Part shown: positions 27,308 to 36,061 of the stretch, in pieces | Layout of the letters: each line of letters opens with the position of its first letter | Position numbering within the stretch: position 1 is the first letter of the stretch | Assembly (NCBI GenBank): GCA_018436705.1 | Contig: JAHDLA010000011.1 | Span: 124,001 to 188,000 of the forward strand | Direction of reading: 5' to 3' | Source: Sedimentibacter sp. | GTDB taxonomy: Bacteria > Bacillota > Clostridia > Tissierellales > Sedimentibacteraceae | Length of the DNA stretch: 64,000 nt | Notes under the pieces: generated by a model | Seen by the model: only the letters and a program-made list of their open reading frames with translations | Told to the model about the DNA's origin: nothing | The model's database searches: none | Made by a program: the position numbers and the translations under genes

Positions 27308-27497
27308 ATTTAATTTTAATAAACCCGCGAGAGCCGCAAATCATTAATTCATACCCGCACCTAAGCAGGTGGGAGCTCTACTAAGTGTTTCTGGTTTCCC
27401 GTCAATGCGGGCCTGCCATAGGCACTCGGACGCGAATTCCCTTTTACAGTATGTCGGTTGAATTAAAAGATTTCCGTACACCGCAGGCTTTCTGCTT
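27270..27497 (-). ncRNA. Probable structured small RNA of about 228 nt (6S- or raiA-like candidate)
   Basis: A stand-alone transcription unit with no coding frame. Promoter at 27504-27532, terminator at 27270-27307. The ends pair: 27481-27491 with 27321-27329, 27469-27474 with 27336-27342, and 27459-27466 with 27344-27351 (TTAATTCA/TGAATTAA), a long interrupted helix. Inside lie small hairpins, including TGCC-tat-GGCA, CCCG-cattga-CGGG and ACCT-gctt-AGGT. It lacks the SRP GGAAGGAAGCAG, the RNase P GAGGAAAG and the tmRNA TTCG-arm motifs. Closing helix, length and genomic isolation fit 6S RNA or the clostridial raiA RNA; I cannot choose between them by eye. Confidence 0.65.
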
Positions 27498-27503
27498 AAT
27501 GAA

Positions 27504-27532
27504 ATTATACCACAGCAAGCATAGTTTTACAA
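27504..27532 (-). promoter_or_regulatory. Extended -10 promoter of the small RNA
   Basis: TTGTAA (27527-27532), 17-nt spacer and TATAAT (27504-27509) preceded by TGG. Transcription would start near 27497. Confidence 0.75.
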
Positions 27533-27583
27533 CTGTATTTTATAAGCATTACTATGCTATATTAACTAATTTTCCCTGGAATA

Positions 27584-29032
27584 CTAATTAAAATTTGATG
27601 TGTCCTTAATTATTTCGCTCAGATCTTCCTCGTGTATTATCTCTTTTTCTATAAGCAGATAAGCAATTTTTTCAATTTTTTCTTTGTTGCTTTCTACAAT
27701 GTGCAACACATCTTCATATATTTCAGAAGAGAGACTTTTAACGGCTTTTTCGGCAGAAGCTAACGGTATATTAAGTTTCTCTGATAAAACTCCAAGATTG
27801 ACAAATGATGAACCGTCATCCATTCCGTACTTGGCCACATAATCAACTGCAAGTGAAGTTGCCTTTTCAATATCATTTTGTGCACCAATCGTAATATTAT
27901 CCCTTCCAAAAAAAATTTCTTCTGCCGCTCTTCCGGCCATCAAAACTGCCAGTTGATCTCTTATCCTTTTTTTCGTTACAACACCATCGCCGTCAGGAGT
28001 GCTGAGCGTATAGCCTCCAGCGCCCTTGCTGGTAGGAATAACGGATACTCTAATAATCTTTTTATACGGCATCAAATATTTTGATATAAAGGCATGTCCT
28101 GCCTCATGGTATGAAGTTATTTCTTTTTGCCTGCTATTATCGTCTGGATTTTTTTTCTCTGCACCGGCTAACACTTCAAGATATGCCTTTTTTAAGTGAC
28201 AATCTTTTATTTCATTTGAATTTTCCCTAATTGCGGCAAGTGCAGCTTCATTTATCATATTTTCAATCATTGCACCGCTAAAAAAAACGGTGAGATCAGC
28301 AATGTCATCTAAGTTGATATTTTCATCTGCATTTTTTTTAGAAATGTACAGCTTTATAATATCTTTTCTGGCATTTCTGTCCGGAAGCATAACCTCTATT
28401 TGCCTGTCAAATCTCCCGGGCCTTAAAAGAGCCGAGTCCAATACGTCTACTCTGTTTGTAGCTGCAACTACAACTGTTCCGGATTCATCTGAAAATCCGG
28501 ACATTTCTGTCAAAAGCGCATTAAGAGTTCTGTCTCCCTCATCGCTGCCTCGCATATTTCCGTTCATTCTTTTTTTACCTATGGCATCTATTTCATCTAT
28601 GAAAATTACGCTTTTTCCGGATTTTTTGGCTTTCTTAAAAAGGCTCCTGATTCTGCCGGCACCCAGCCCAGCATATACTTGCACAAAATCTGAGCCGGAC
28701 ACAGCAAAAAACGGTACTCCCGCTTCTCCGGCAAGAGCTTTTGCCATCAGTGTCTTTCCCGTTCCAGGTGCTCCGTACAAAAGGACTCCCTTCGGCATTC
28801 TTGCATTAAATCGGCTGTACTTTTCAGGATTTTTTATAAAATCTACTATTTCCATCAAGCTGTCCTTAGCCTCATAATTTCCTGCAACATCAGCAAATTT
28901 CATGCTTGACGAGCTTAAATATTCAATTTCATTTAAGCTGTTTATTTCTTTCTGCGCTGACTTTTTATTTTTAAAAATAAAAAAAGCAAAAATCAGTACC
29001 CCGATTACCGCTATTATCTGATAAGTTTCCAT
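27584..29032 (-). CDS. Short FtsH-like AAA+ zinc metalloprotease
   Basis: 482 aa, against about 600-650 for housekeeping FtsH. One N-terminal membrane helix (residues 5-21) and no external domain or second helix. AAA domain with Walker A GAPGTGKT near 87, Walker B VIFIDEIDAIG, arginine-finger region RPGRFDRQIEV; protease domain with zinc motif HEAGH near 320 and the third ligand in the AQNDIEKAT region. Catalytic parts look complete, so it is probably an active membrane-tethered protease, likely a paralogue of the main FtsH. The small RNA lies just downstream. Confidence 0.92.
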   Translation of the reverse strand: METYQIIAVIGVLIFAFFIFKNKKSAQKEINSLNEIEYLSSSSMKFADVAGNYEAKDSLMEIVDFIKNPEKYSRFNARMPKGVLLYGAPGTGKTLMAKALAGEAGVPFFAVSGSDFVQVYAGLGAGRIRSLFKKAKKSGKSVIFIDEIDAIGKKRMNGNMRGSDEGDRTLNALLTEMSGFSDESGTVVVAATNRVDVLDSALLRPGRFDRQIEVMLPDRNARKDIIKLYISKKNADENINLDDIADLTVFFSGAMIENMINEAALAAIRENSNEIKDCHLKKAYLEVLAGAEKKNPDDNSRQKEITSYHEAGHAFISKYLMPYKKIIRVSVIPTSKGAGGYTLSTPDGDGVVTKKRIRDQLAVLMAGRAAEEIFFGRDNITIGAQNDIEKATSLAVDYVAKYGMDDGSSFVNLGVLSEKLNIPLASAEKAVKSLSSEIYEDVLHIVESNKEKIEKIAYLLIEKEIIHEEDLSEIIKDTSNFN

Positions 29033-29184
29033 TGTATACCCCCTGAATAATAAGAAACTAATATTAATCGAGCTTTGATAAACAATAAGTTTTGATTGCC
29101 CAATATGTTCTAATTTCTTTATATATGTTAATTTATTTTAACATATGGATATACATTTAGATATACTAAATATATTGCTTTATT

Positions 29185-29667
29185 TCATTGTTTTTCCTTG
29201 ACTTCCAGTATGCAGACAGCTTGTGCGGTTATGCCTTCTCCTCTTCCCTCAAAACCAAGATACTCTGTCGTTGTCGCCTTTACATTAATGTTTGAGACAT
29301 CCGTTTCCAAATCTTCAGCAATGTTTTTTTTGATAATATCAATGTATGGACTCATTTTTGGCTTTTGCGCTATTATTACAGCATCCAGATTTCCAAGTCT
29401 GTAATTTTTAATTTTCATCTGTTTGACAACATGCCTTAAAAGAATTCTGCTGTCAATATCCTTGAACTTTATATCTGTATCGGGAAACATACTTCCTATA
29501 TCTCCCATTCCCATTGCTCCAAGAATACAATCCATAATCGCATGAATCAGAACATCAGCATCAGAATGACCGTCAAGTCCCAATTCATAAGGTATTTCCA
29601 CTCCGCCTATTATCAGTTTCCTGTTTCCTTTCAGCGCATGTACATCATATCCTATTCCGATTTTCAT
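29185..29667 (-). CDS. ispF: 2-C-methyl-D-erythritol 2,4-cyclodiphosphate synthase
   Basis: 160 aa from ATG 29667 (AAGGAGATG upstream). An earlier in-frame start would overlap ispD. The metal ligands are in GYDVHAL (Asp and His near 8-10), the HSDADVLIHAIMD motif near 34 is intact, and FEGRGEGITAQAV lies near the C-terminus. Fifth enzyme of the MEP isoprenoid pathway. It follows ispD by 10 bp, as in many bacteria. Confidence 0.96.
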   Translation of the reverse strand: MKIGIGYDVHALKGNRKLIIGGVEIPYELGLDGHSDADVLIHAIMDCILGAMGMGDIGSMFPDTDIKFKDIDSRILLRHVVKQMKIKNYRLGNLDAVIIAQKPKMSPYIDIIKKNIAEDLETDVSNINVKATTTEYLGFEGRGEGITAQAVCILEVKEKQ

Positions 29668-29677
29668 AAACATCTCC

Positions 29678-30370
29678 TTAATAAATGCTTGCAAAAATTT
29701 CTGCGATTCTTAAATCCAAAGGCGTTGTTATCTTAATGTTTCGCATCAACCCTTCAATAACCTTTACCTTGTGTCCGTAATATTCAACTATGGAGGCGTC
29801 GTCAGTAAATGAAACTTCCTCAGTCATCGCTTTAATGTAGCAATCTCTTATAAGATCATATTCAAATGACTGAGGAGTTTGAACAGCCCTTAATGCAGAC
29901 CTGTTTAAAGTTTCTTTTACAGTATCGTCATCAGATACCTCTTTGATTGTATCCACTATATCTGTGACAGGTATACATGCTTTATAAGCATCCGCTCCTT
30001 CAACGCAGCTATTTATGAGATTATATGAAACAAACGGCCTCACCCCGTCATGTATAAGGACTATTCCGCAATCTTCACTTACTGCTTTTATCCCTTCGTA
30101 CACCGACTCGGTGCGCGTTGAACCTCCTGCCTTAACTTTTGTAATTTTTTCATAATCAGAAGCTATTTCACTCCTTACATACTCCAAATCATCCTTACCA
30201 ACTATAAGAATGATTTCATCAACTTCATTACTTTTTTCAAATTTATACAGCGTAGTTTCAAGAATGGTCTTGCCCGCAATTGACATATACTGCTTAGGTA
30301 TTTCAGCCCCCATCCTTGTTCCTCTGCCTGCCGCAACTATAATTGCAGCAACATATTTATTTTTATACAT
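29678..30370 (-). CDS. ispD: 2-C-methyl-D-erythritol 4-phosphate cytidylyltransferase
   Basis: 230 aa. N-terminal nucleotide-binding AAGRGTRMGAEIPKQY near residue 13, central VLIHDGVRPFVS near 100 and the late TDDASIVEYYG. It joins MEP to CTP in the MEP pathway. Good AAAGGGG site. Precedes ispF; ends after the hairpin that closes the PHP gene unit. Confidence 0.96.
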   Translation of the reverse strand: MYKNKYVAAIIVAAGRGTRMGAEIPKQYMSIAGKTILETTLYKFEKSNEVDEIILIVGKDDLEYVRSEIASDYEKITKVKAGGSTRTESVYEGIKAVSEDCGIVLIHDGVRPFVSYNLINSCVEGADAYKACIPVTDIVDTIKEVSDDDTVKETLNRSALRAVQTPQSFEYDLIRDCYIKAMTEEVSFTDDASIVEYYGHKVKVIEGLMRNIKITTPLDLRIAEIFASIY

Positions 30371-30389
30371 TTTATCCCCTTTACAGAAT

Positions 30390-30424
30390 CATAAACAGAC
30401 AATTGCCATATGGCATGTTGTCTG
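30390..30424 (-). terminator. Terminator of the PHP phosphoesterase gene
   Basis: CAGACAA (30418-30424 on minus) pairs with TTGTCTG (30396-30402), with an inner stem GCCATATGGC, followed by TTTATG. It lies 8 nt past the stop at 30432. Confidence 0.75.
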
Positions 30425-30431
30425 CACATAT

Positions 30432-31250
30432 TTAATTAAACAGTTTTTTTATGCTTAAATCATCTAATGTCACTTCCGGAATTCCAAGCTTTCTGGCAGG
30501 TATAAACAAACCATGACAGTCAGAACCTCCTGAAATCATAAGATCATTTTTTTTGCAAAAATCAACATAATAACTTTCTTCTCCCGCATTGTATGGCGAA
30601 AAGCACTCTATTCCGTCTATTCCTAATTCAGTCCAGTATTTTAACTCTTTTTCCGGCATACGACTGTTTCTGTAATGATATGACGGATGTGCAAGAAATA
30701 TTTTACCACCGCTTTCTTTTGCAATGCGAATTACATCCTCCGGTTTTTTCAGCTCTGCTTTCATTCCCGTTTTTCCGAAATCCTTTAAATGTGATATAAT
30801 GTCGCTGTGAACTCCCTTATCAATCATATAATTGAGCGACTTCCATCCTCCCCTTTTTCTATCGTAATCATATTTTTCAAAGTCACTCAAGCTTACTTCT
30901 TTAAAATTATTTGAAGCGTACGATTTAATATATTCTCTGTTTGTATTTAGCCTATTATTATTTGTCCAGTTCATCATATCCATAAGTTTCTTATTTCTTA
31001 TATCAAAATTATAAAGAGTCAGGTGGTATTCTCTTTCCTGGTACTCTGCAGTAAGCTCAGTTCCGGGTATAAACAGTAAGTTATCCTTAGGATTTAGAAT
31101 ATCCTGCATGTTCTTAATATTGTCGACACAGTCATGATCCGTAATCGAAAAAATTCTAATTCTGTTTCTTATAAGTTCATTCTTTAGTTCTGATACATCC
31201 CACGTGCCGTCAGAAGCACAGGTGTGCATGTGTAAATCTGTTTTTTTCAT
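30432..31250 (-). CDS. PHP-domain phosphoesterase (RNase AM/YciV type)
   Basis: 272 aa from ATG 31250 (AGAGGTAAC upstream, 7 nt after the asparaginase stop). PHP metal motifs: DLHMHTCASDGT at the N-terminus, ITDHDCVDNI near 40, GTELTAEY near 63, the late FLAHPSYHYR and SGGSDCHG. The family includes E. coli RNase AM and 3',5'-nucleoside bisphosphatases, acting on oligonucleotides or pAp. Probably cytosolic. Confidence 0.9.
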   Translation of the reverse strand: MKKTDLHMHTCASDGTWDVSELKNELIRNRIRIFSITDHDCVDNIKNMQDILNPKDNLLFIPGTELTAEYQEREYHLTLYNFDIRNKKLMDMMNWTNNNRLNTNREYIKSYASNNFKEVSLSDFEKYDYDRKRGGWKSLNYMIDKGVHSDIISHLKDFGKTGMKAELKKPEDVIRIAKESGGKIFLAHPSYHYRNSRMPEKELKYWTELGIDGIECFSPYNAGEESYYVDFCKKNDLMISGGSDCHGLFIPARKLGIPEVTLDDLSIKKLFN

Positions 31251-31257
31251 GTTACCT

Positions 31258-32256
31258 CTAGTAAAGTGAGTCTTCATTTATTCTCGTGTAAAACATTCTT
31301 TTAACTTCATCAAATTCTTTTGTCTGCGCCATTATCCACATCAACTTAGTTACGGCAGCCTCTATTGTCATATCATATGCCTGAAGCACATTAAATTTTT
31401 TAAGGGCTTTGACACCTACCTCATATATACCCATATCACTGCCTTCAAACATAACCTGTGTGGCAATAATAATTATTTTTCCATTTTCAGTCAAGCTGCC
31501 AAGCCTTTCAAGAAAATTTCTTTTATCCTGAAACGGAAGTCCTCCCACACCGTAGCTTTCAATGACCACACCTTCATACTTTTCTCCTATATAGTCAAGA
31601 ACGTCCGGCTCCATTCCAGGTACAAGCTTTAGCAAAAATATGGAAGGAAATATATCCTTGTAAAACCTTACAGGCCCCGTAAGTTTATCATTCCTTATAT
31701 ACTTTGTTATCCTGCTGTCATCGATTATTGCAGCAACAGGAAAATTTATGGATTCAAATGCGCTGTAACTCTTTGACTTAATTTTTCTGGCTCTTGTTCC
31801 TACTATTGCTTTACCGTCAAATACCAAGTATACACCCCTAACATCTTTTTCAGCAGCAAATCGAAAGCTATCCAGTAGATTTTTTTTTGCATCTGTAATA
31901 TCTGCATTTATTGGTTTTTGGGCACCGGTAATTATAATAGGCTTATCAGTATCCTGGATAAAATATGACAGAGCTGCAGATGTATAGGACATTGTGTCCG
32001 TTCCGTGAGATATAACAAAGCCGTCATACTTGCTATAGTTTTTCTCTATAGCTTCAGTCATCAAAATCCAGTGCTCAGGCTGAATATTTGTGCTATCAAT
32101 ATTCAACAGCTGTATTGTATCAACTTCGCAAAATCCTTTTATCTCCGGTACAAATTCCAGAAGCTCCTCCGATGTTATCTGTGGTGACAACCCTTCCTCA
32201 GTTTTTTTAGAAGCGATGGTGCCTCCGGTAGCAATTAACAATATTCTTTTTTTCAT
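31258..32256 (-). CDS. ansA: L-asparaginase
   Basis: 332 aa. The first catalytic Thr is in LLIATGGTIASKK; the second triad region is FVISHGTDTMSYTSAAL near 82 followed by IIITGAQKPI with the Lys. No signal peptide, so cytosolic (type I). Converts asparagine to aspartate and ammonia. Overall length matches AnsA. Lies between RluA (3 bp upstream) and the PHP gene, probably one operon. Confidence 0.94.
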   Translation of the reverse strand: MKKRILLIATGGTIASKKTEEGLSPQITSEELLEFVPEIKGFCEVDTIQLLNIDSTNIQPEHWILMTEAIEKNYSKYDGFVISHGTDTMSYTSAALSYFIQDTDKPIIITGAQKPINADITDAKKNLLDSFRFAAEKDVRGVYLVFDGKAIVGTRARKIKSKSYSAFESINFPVAAIIDDSRITKYIRNDKLTGPVRFYKDIFPSIFLLKLVPGMEPDVLDYIGEKYEGVVIESYGVGGLPFQDKRNFLERLGSLTENGKIIIIATQVMFEGSDMGIYEVGVKALKKFNVLQAYDMTIEAAVTKLMWIMAQTKEFDEVKRMFYTRINEDSLY

Positions 32257-32258
32257 TA

Positions 32259-33143
32259 TTATACTTCCCCCTGAATTCTTTTCATGTCTTCAGGCAGCGG
32301 GCATATTATTATTGTCTCTCTGCCTGTAATAGGCTGAACAAATTTCATTTCATAGCAGTGAAGGGCCTGTCTGTTTATTAAGCTGCTTTCGCTTCCGTAT
32401 AAAGTATCCCCAATTATGGGATGTCCTATATACTTTAAATGGACTCTTATCTGATGAGTCCTGCCTGTTTCCAGTTTTAGCTTTAAAAGAGTCATGCCGT
32501 TAAATCTTTTTTTCACTTCATAGTGAGTTATGCATTCCTTGCCTTCAGGATGAACCACCCTTAGTATATCGTCGGGATTTAACCGTGTAATAGGTTCATT
32601 AATAGTTCCGCTGTCATTCTCAACAATACCTTCTACTATTGCATAATAATACTTGTCTACAGTATTTGATTTCATTTGATTAGCAAGCTCATTATGCGCA
32701 TATGGATGCTTTGCTATAATAACTATGCCAGAAGTATTCATATCCAATCTGTTCACAAGTCTTACCTTTCTTTTGATATTATTCTTTCTGAAATAGTATG
32801 CTACACCGTTAGCTATGGTATTGTCATGGTGAGATCGAGTAGGATGAACAACAATATTCGGCGGCTTGTTAACCACAAGCAGGTCATTGTCCTCATAAAC
32901 TATGTCAATTGGTATTTCTACCGCCATATATTCATCCTCATCTTCATCAAACTCTACAGACAGCACATCCCCTTCGTAAACTTTTTTATTTAGCCTTGTC
33001 ACTTTATCGTTTATAAATAATTTATTGTTAAGTTCAAGCTTTTTTGAAAGGCGTCTTGAAAAATTTAAATTTTCGGACATAATGCCCTTTACAGTCTTGC
33101 CGTTTTCTTGTATTGTATAATTAAGAATATTATAATTAGTCAT
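32259..33143 (-). CDS. RluA-family pseudouridine synthase
   Basis: 294 aa from ATG 33143 (CAGGAG 7 nt upstream). An S4 RNA-binding domain occupies about 15-80, then the catalytic domain with VNRLDMNTSGIVIIAKH carrying the catalytic Asp. Later LETGRTHQIRVHLKYIGHPIIGD is typical of RluA/C/D. Isomerises uridines in 23S rRNA or tRNA; the exact position is unknown. First gene of the RluA-asparaginase-PHP unit, divergent from NAD kinase. Confidence 0.93.
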   Translation of the reverse strand: MTNYNILNYTIQENGKTVKGIMSENLNFSRRLSKKLELNNKLFINDKVTRLNKKVYEGDVLSVEFDEDEDEYMAVEIPIDIVYEDNDLLVVNKPPNIVVHPTRSHHDNTIANGVAYYFRKNNIKRKVRLVNRLDMNTSGIVIIAKHPYAHNELANQMKSNTVDKYYYAIVEGIVENDSGTINEPITRLNPDDILRVVHPEGKECITHYEVKKRFNGMTLLKLKLETGRTHQIRVHLKYIGHPIIGDTLYGSESSLINRQALHCYEMKFVQPITGRETIIICPLPEDMKRIQGEV

Positions 33144-33224
33144 TGTATGCTCCTGAAATTTCATGGAGGCAGTGCCTCAATATAAATATAATATAAATCG
33201 GATTTAATGTAAAGGGGATTAATC

Positions 33225-34028
33225 ATGAATCAAAAGGTAATATGTATCAGCTCAAGCCATGATGATTATACTTTGAAAATAAAGGAAAAGCTAATAAAGA
33301 TTTTCGAAAAACATGGATACCAACATCATGATGGTTTTAGAAATAGCTGTGCCCTTAATATAACAATAGGCGGCGATGGAACCTTTCTAAGAGGTGTGAG
33401 GGAAAGCAATTTTTCTAGAATACCTTTTGTGGGTATAAACACAGGAACTCTTGGATTCTATCCGGAAATCATTCCTGAAAATCTTGAAAGCTTTGTTTCT
33501 GACTTTGTATCCGGAAATTATGCAATAAATAATATTAATCTAATAGAATGCGAAATATGTTCTTCGGAAAAATCACAAAAAATCTATGCGGTCAATGATA
33601 TCATTCTTAAGAGAAAGGATATGAAAACCATGCATATGGACGTCTATATAGCCTCAAATCATTTAGAGAAAATAAGCGGCGACGGACTTATAATCTCATC
33701 GCCCCTCGGAAGCTCGGCGTACAACAAATCAGCAGGAGGTAGCCTTGTATATCCATCATTGAAAACACTGCAGATTACTCCACTGTCTCCGATTATTTCA
33801 AATGCATACCGATGCTTGGATTGCAGCATCATTGTTCCTCCTGAATTTGAAATAACAATTTATCCTGAAAGAAAAGAGGATTACTACGTAGCGCTGCTTG
33901 CTGACGGTGAAACTATTGAATATGATGCACTTGAATGCGTACATTTTCGAACATCAAAAAAAATAATCAAAAAACTTTCCACAGGGACATTCAATTACTG
34001 GCATGTCATTAAGGATAAATTCCTGTAA
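33225..34028 (+). CDS. nadK: NAD kinase
   Basis: 267 aa. The ATP/NAD site GGDGTFLRGVR near 49, NDIILKR near 124 and GDGLIISSPLGSSAYNKSAGG near 153 are all present. Phosphorylates NAD to NADP, the cell's only NADP source and so a supplier to the Stn-like NADPH enzyme. AAAGGGG site; strong terminator downstream. Divergent from the RluA gene. Confidence 0.95.
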   Translation: MNQKVICISSSHDDYTLKIKEKLIKIFEKHGYQHHDGFRNSCALNITIGGDGTFLRGVRESNFSRIPFVGINTGTLGFYPEIIPENLESFVSDFVSGNYAINNINLIECEICSSEKSQKIYAVNDIILKRKDMKTMHMDVYIASNHLEKISGDGLIISSPLGSSAYNKSAGGSLVYPSLKTLQITPLSPIISNAYRCLDCSIIVPPEFEITIYPERKEDYYVALLADGETIEYDALECVHFRTSKKIIKKLSTGTFNYWHVIKDKFL

Positions 34029-34041
34029 AAATAAACATCGT

Positions 34042-34095
34042 AAAAGGCATACAATAGATTTCCGGAAAATGAAGTTTGTTGTATGCCTTTTTTTA
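34042..34095 (+). terminator. Rho-independent terminator of nadK
   Basis: AAAGGCATACAA (34043-34054) pairs perfectly with TTGTATGCCTTT (34079-34090) around a 24-nt loop, followed by a T-run. Confidence 0.9.
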
Positions 34096-34250
34096 TGCAG
34101 CAAAATAATTTTCTATATTTAGCAAATATTTTCAAATTTTAATAACTTTTCTAAAAAATATGTCGAATACTATTTTGTCTTGCTAACTACGTTTGTTTTG
34201 CAAGCAAACGTTTAAGTCTAAGCACAACAACATACACATGGAGGCATAAA

Positions 34251-36020
34251 ATGAAAAAATTTAAAAAATTGCCAAAGCTAAAAATTAAAAATAATAAAAA
34301 AGCTTCTGGCCGCCATTTTAATCTGTTAGCTAATTTTAAAAAACTAACAATTTCTAAAAAATTAATAACAGGTTTTTTAATTCTATCTATAATATCAACT
34401 ATAACCGGACTTGTCGGAATACTTGGTATGAACACCATAAGTAATGCAGATAAAAAGCTATATGAAGTTGAAACAGAACCATTGATATACCTATCATATA
34501 TGCTGAACAGTCTAAATGATATGCAGCTTGATATAAGAGAAGGAATAATAAGCTCAGGCAAATTGTCTGCAATAGAAACCTACGAGAAAAGCTTTAATGA
34601 GGATTTGGAGACTTTTAATACTTCTTTGGAATCCTATAAGGAAAATCTAACATCTGCCAAAGATTTAGATGATTTATCTTTAATAGAGAAGATAATCAAT
34701 AATTTATATATTCCATACACAGAAAAAGTTTTTGATCTAGCCAAGTCCGGAGATTTAACCAATGCATATATTACTGCAGGCTCAATATCAAGCTCGGTAG
34801 ATTATGTATTTGAATATTTAAATAATAACATAAGTTCAAAGGTAGACAGTGCTAAGGCGACTAGCGAATCAAATGAAAGACTGACGAAAACTTTATCGCT
34901 TATAATGATTGCAATTATAATAACAGTTTTTGTTTCCTCAGTTATAATCGGAAGATTTGTGTCAAGAACTATATCTGTACCCGTCAATAAAATGGTATCT
35001 GTCGCCGATAAGCTTGCTATCGGAGATACAGACATCAACCTTGATTACGACGAAACATCAAAAGATGAAGTTGTTATACTTTCTCAAGCATTTAATAAGG
35101 TAATAGAAGGAATAAAAGAACAGGTTGGTATCATTTCAAGGGTTGCCGACGGAGATTTATCATTTACGGTTACCCCAAGATCTGATAAAGATATAATGGA
35201 AATTTCTCTTAACAGCACCATAAAAAATTTAAATAGTACTATGCGTGAAATAAACGAAGCATCGTTGCAAGTATTAGAAGGATCCAATCAATTATCCTAT
35301 GGCGCACAGGAATTATCTCAGGGCGCTACTGAACAGGCAAGTACAATTGAAGAACTTTCTGCATCTATCAACGAGATTTCAAATCAAATTTATTCAAACA
35401 ATGAAAATGTAAAGCTTGCAGAAGAGTATGTTAAATCCGCCGAAGGTGAGATTATAAGAAGCAATGAGCAAATGCAGAAAATGCTTTCTTCAATGAATGA
35501 TATAAACGATTCTTCAAGAGAAATAGCAAAAATAATAAAGGTTATTGACGATATCGCATTTCAAACAAATATACTTGCACTTAACGCTGCCGTAGAGGCC
35601 GCAAGAGCCGGCGAAGCCGGCAAAGGTTTCGCAGTAGTCGCCGATGAAGTAAGAAACCTGGCTACTAAAAGTGCAGACGCTGCAAAGCAAACCACAGTAT
35701 TAATTGAAAAATCCATTAATACTGTAAAGGATGGGACAGGCATTGCAGAAGATACCGCAAGTTATCTGAACAAAGTAATTGAAAATACCAACCTTGTAGC
35801 ATCTTCTATGGATAAAATAACCCAAGCATCTAGCGAGCAGGCAAACTCCATCAATCAAATAAATATAGGAATTGAACAAATATCTTCAGTTGTTCAAACT
35901 AACTCTGCTTCCGCAGAAGAAAGTGCGGCTGCAAGCGAAGAATTATCAAGTCAGGCGAACTTATTAAAAGAACAGATATCCGTCTTTAAACTCAACACCG
36001 AGACGGCAGATAATTTATAA
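34251..36020 (+). CDS. Methyl-accepting chemotaxis protein (4-helix-bundle sensor)
   Basis: 589 aa. A very basic N-terminal tail of about 38 residues precedes the first membrane helix (39-60). The extracellular part is about 150 residues of helical 4HB_MCP type, the second helix is at about 217-237, then HAMP and a long signalling domain with the tip [20 protein letters not shown]. It senses a ligand outside the cell and controls CheA. ATGGAGG site; monocistronic. A poor sigma-28-like match lies at 34143-34169. A shared terminator follows. Confidence 0.95.
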   Translation: MKKFKKLPKLKIKNNKKASGRHFNLLANFKKLTISKKLITGFLILSIISTITGLVGILGMNTISNADKKLYEVETEPLIYLSYMLNSLNDMQLDIREGIISSGKLSAIETYEKSFNEDLETFNTSLESYKENLTSAKDLDDLSLIEKIINNLYIPYTEKVFDLAKSGDLTNAYITAGSISSSVDYVFEYLNNNISSKVDSAKATSESNERLTKTLSLIMIAIIITVFVSSVIIGRFVSRTISVPVNKMVSVADKLAIGDTDINLDYDETSKDEVVILSQAFNKVIEGIKEQVGIISRVADGDLSFTVTPRSDKDIMEISLNSTIKNLNSTMREINEASLQVLEGSNQLSYGAQELSQGATEQASTIEELSASINEISNQIYSNNENVKLAEEYVKSAEGEIIRSNEQMQKMLSSMNDINDSSREIAKIIKVIDDIAFQTNILALNAAVEAARAGEAGKGFAVVADEVRNLATKSADAAKQTTVLIEKSINTVKDGTGIAEDTASYLNKVIENTNLVASSMDKITQASSEQANSINQINIGIEQISSVVQTNSASAEESAAASEELSSQANLLKEQISVFKLNTETADNL

Positions 36021-36033
36021 ATTTATTAATGAA

Positions 36034-36060
36034 ATAAAAGCCGGACACAGTGTCCGGCTT
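36034..36060. terminator. Bidirectional terminator between the chemoreceptor and the histidine kinase
   Basis: AAGCCGGACAC (36038-36048) and GTGTCCGGCTT (36050-36060) are perfect 11-nt arms. The minus-strand tail is TTTTATTT, the plus-strand tail CTTAC, so it works best for the minus-strand kinase. Confidence 0.9.
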
Positions 36061-36061
36061 C

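Noticed and set aside
34143..34169. Sigma-28-like site before the chemoreceptor gene (TAAC-N15-GTCGAATA)
   Set aside because: Three mismatches in the -10 and one in the -35; common by chance in such A/T-rich DNA.
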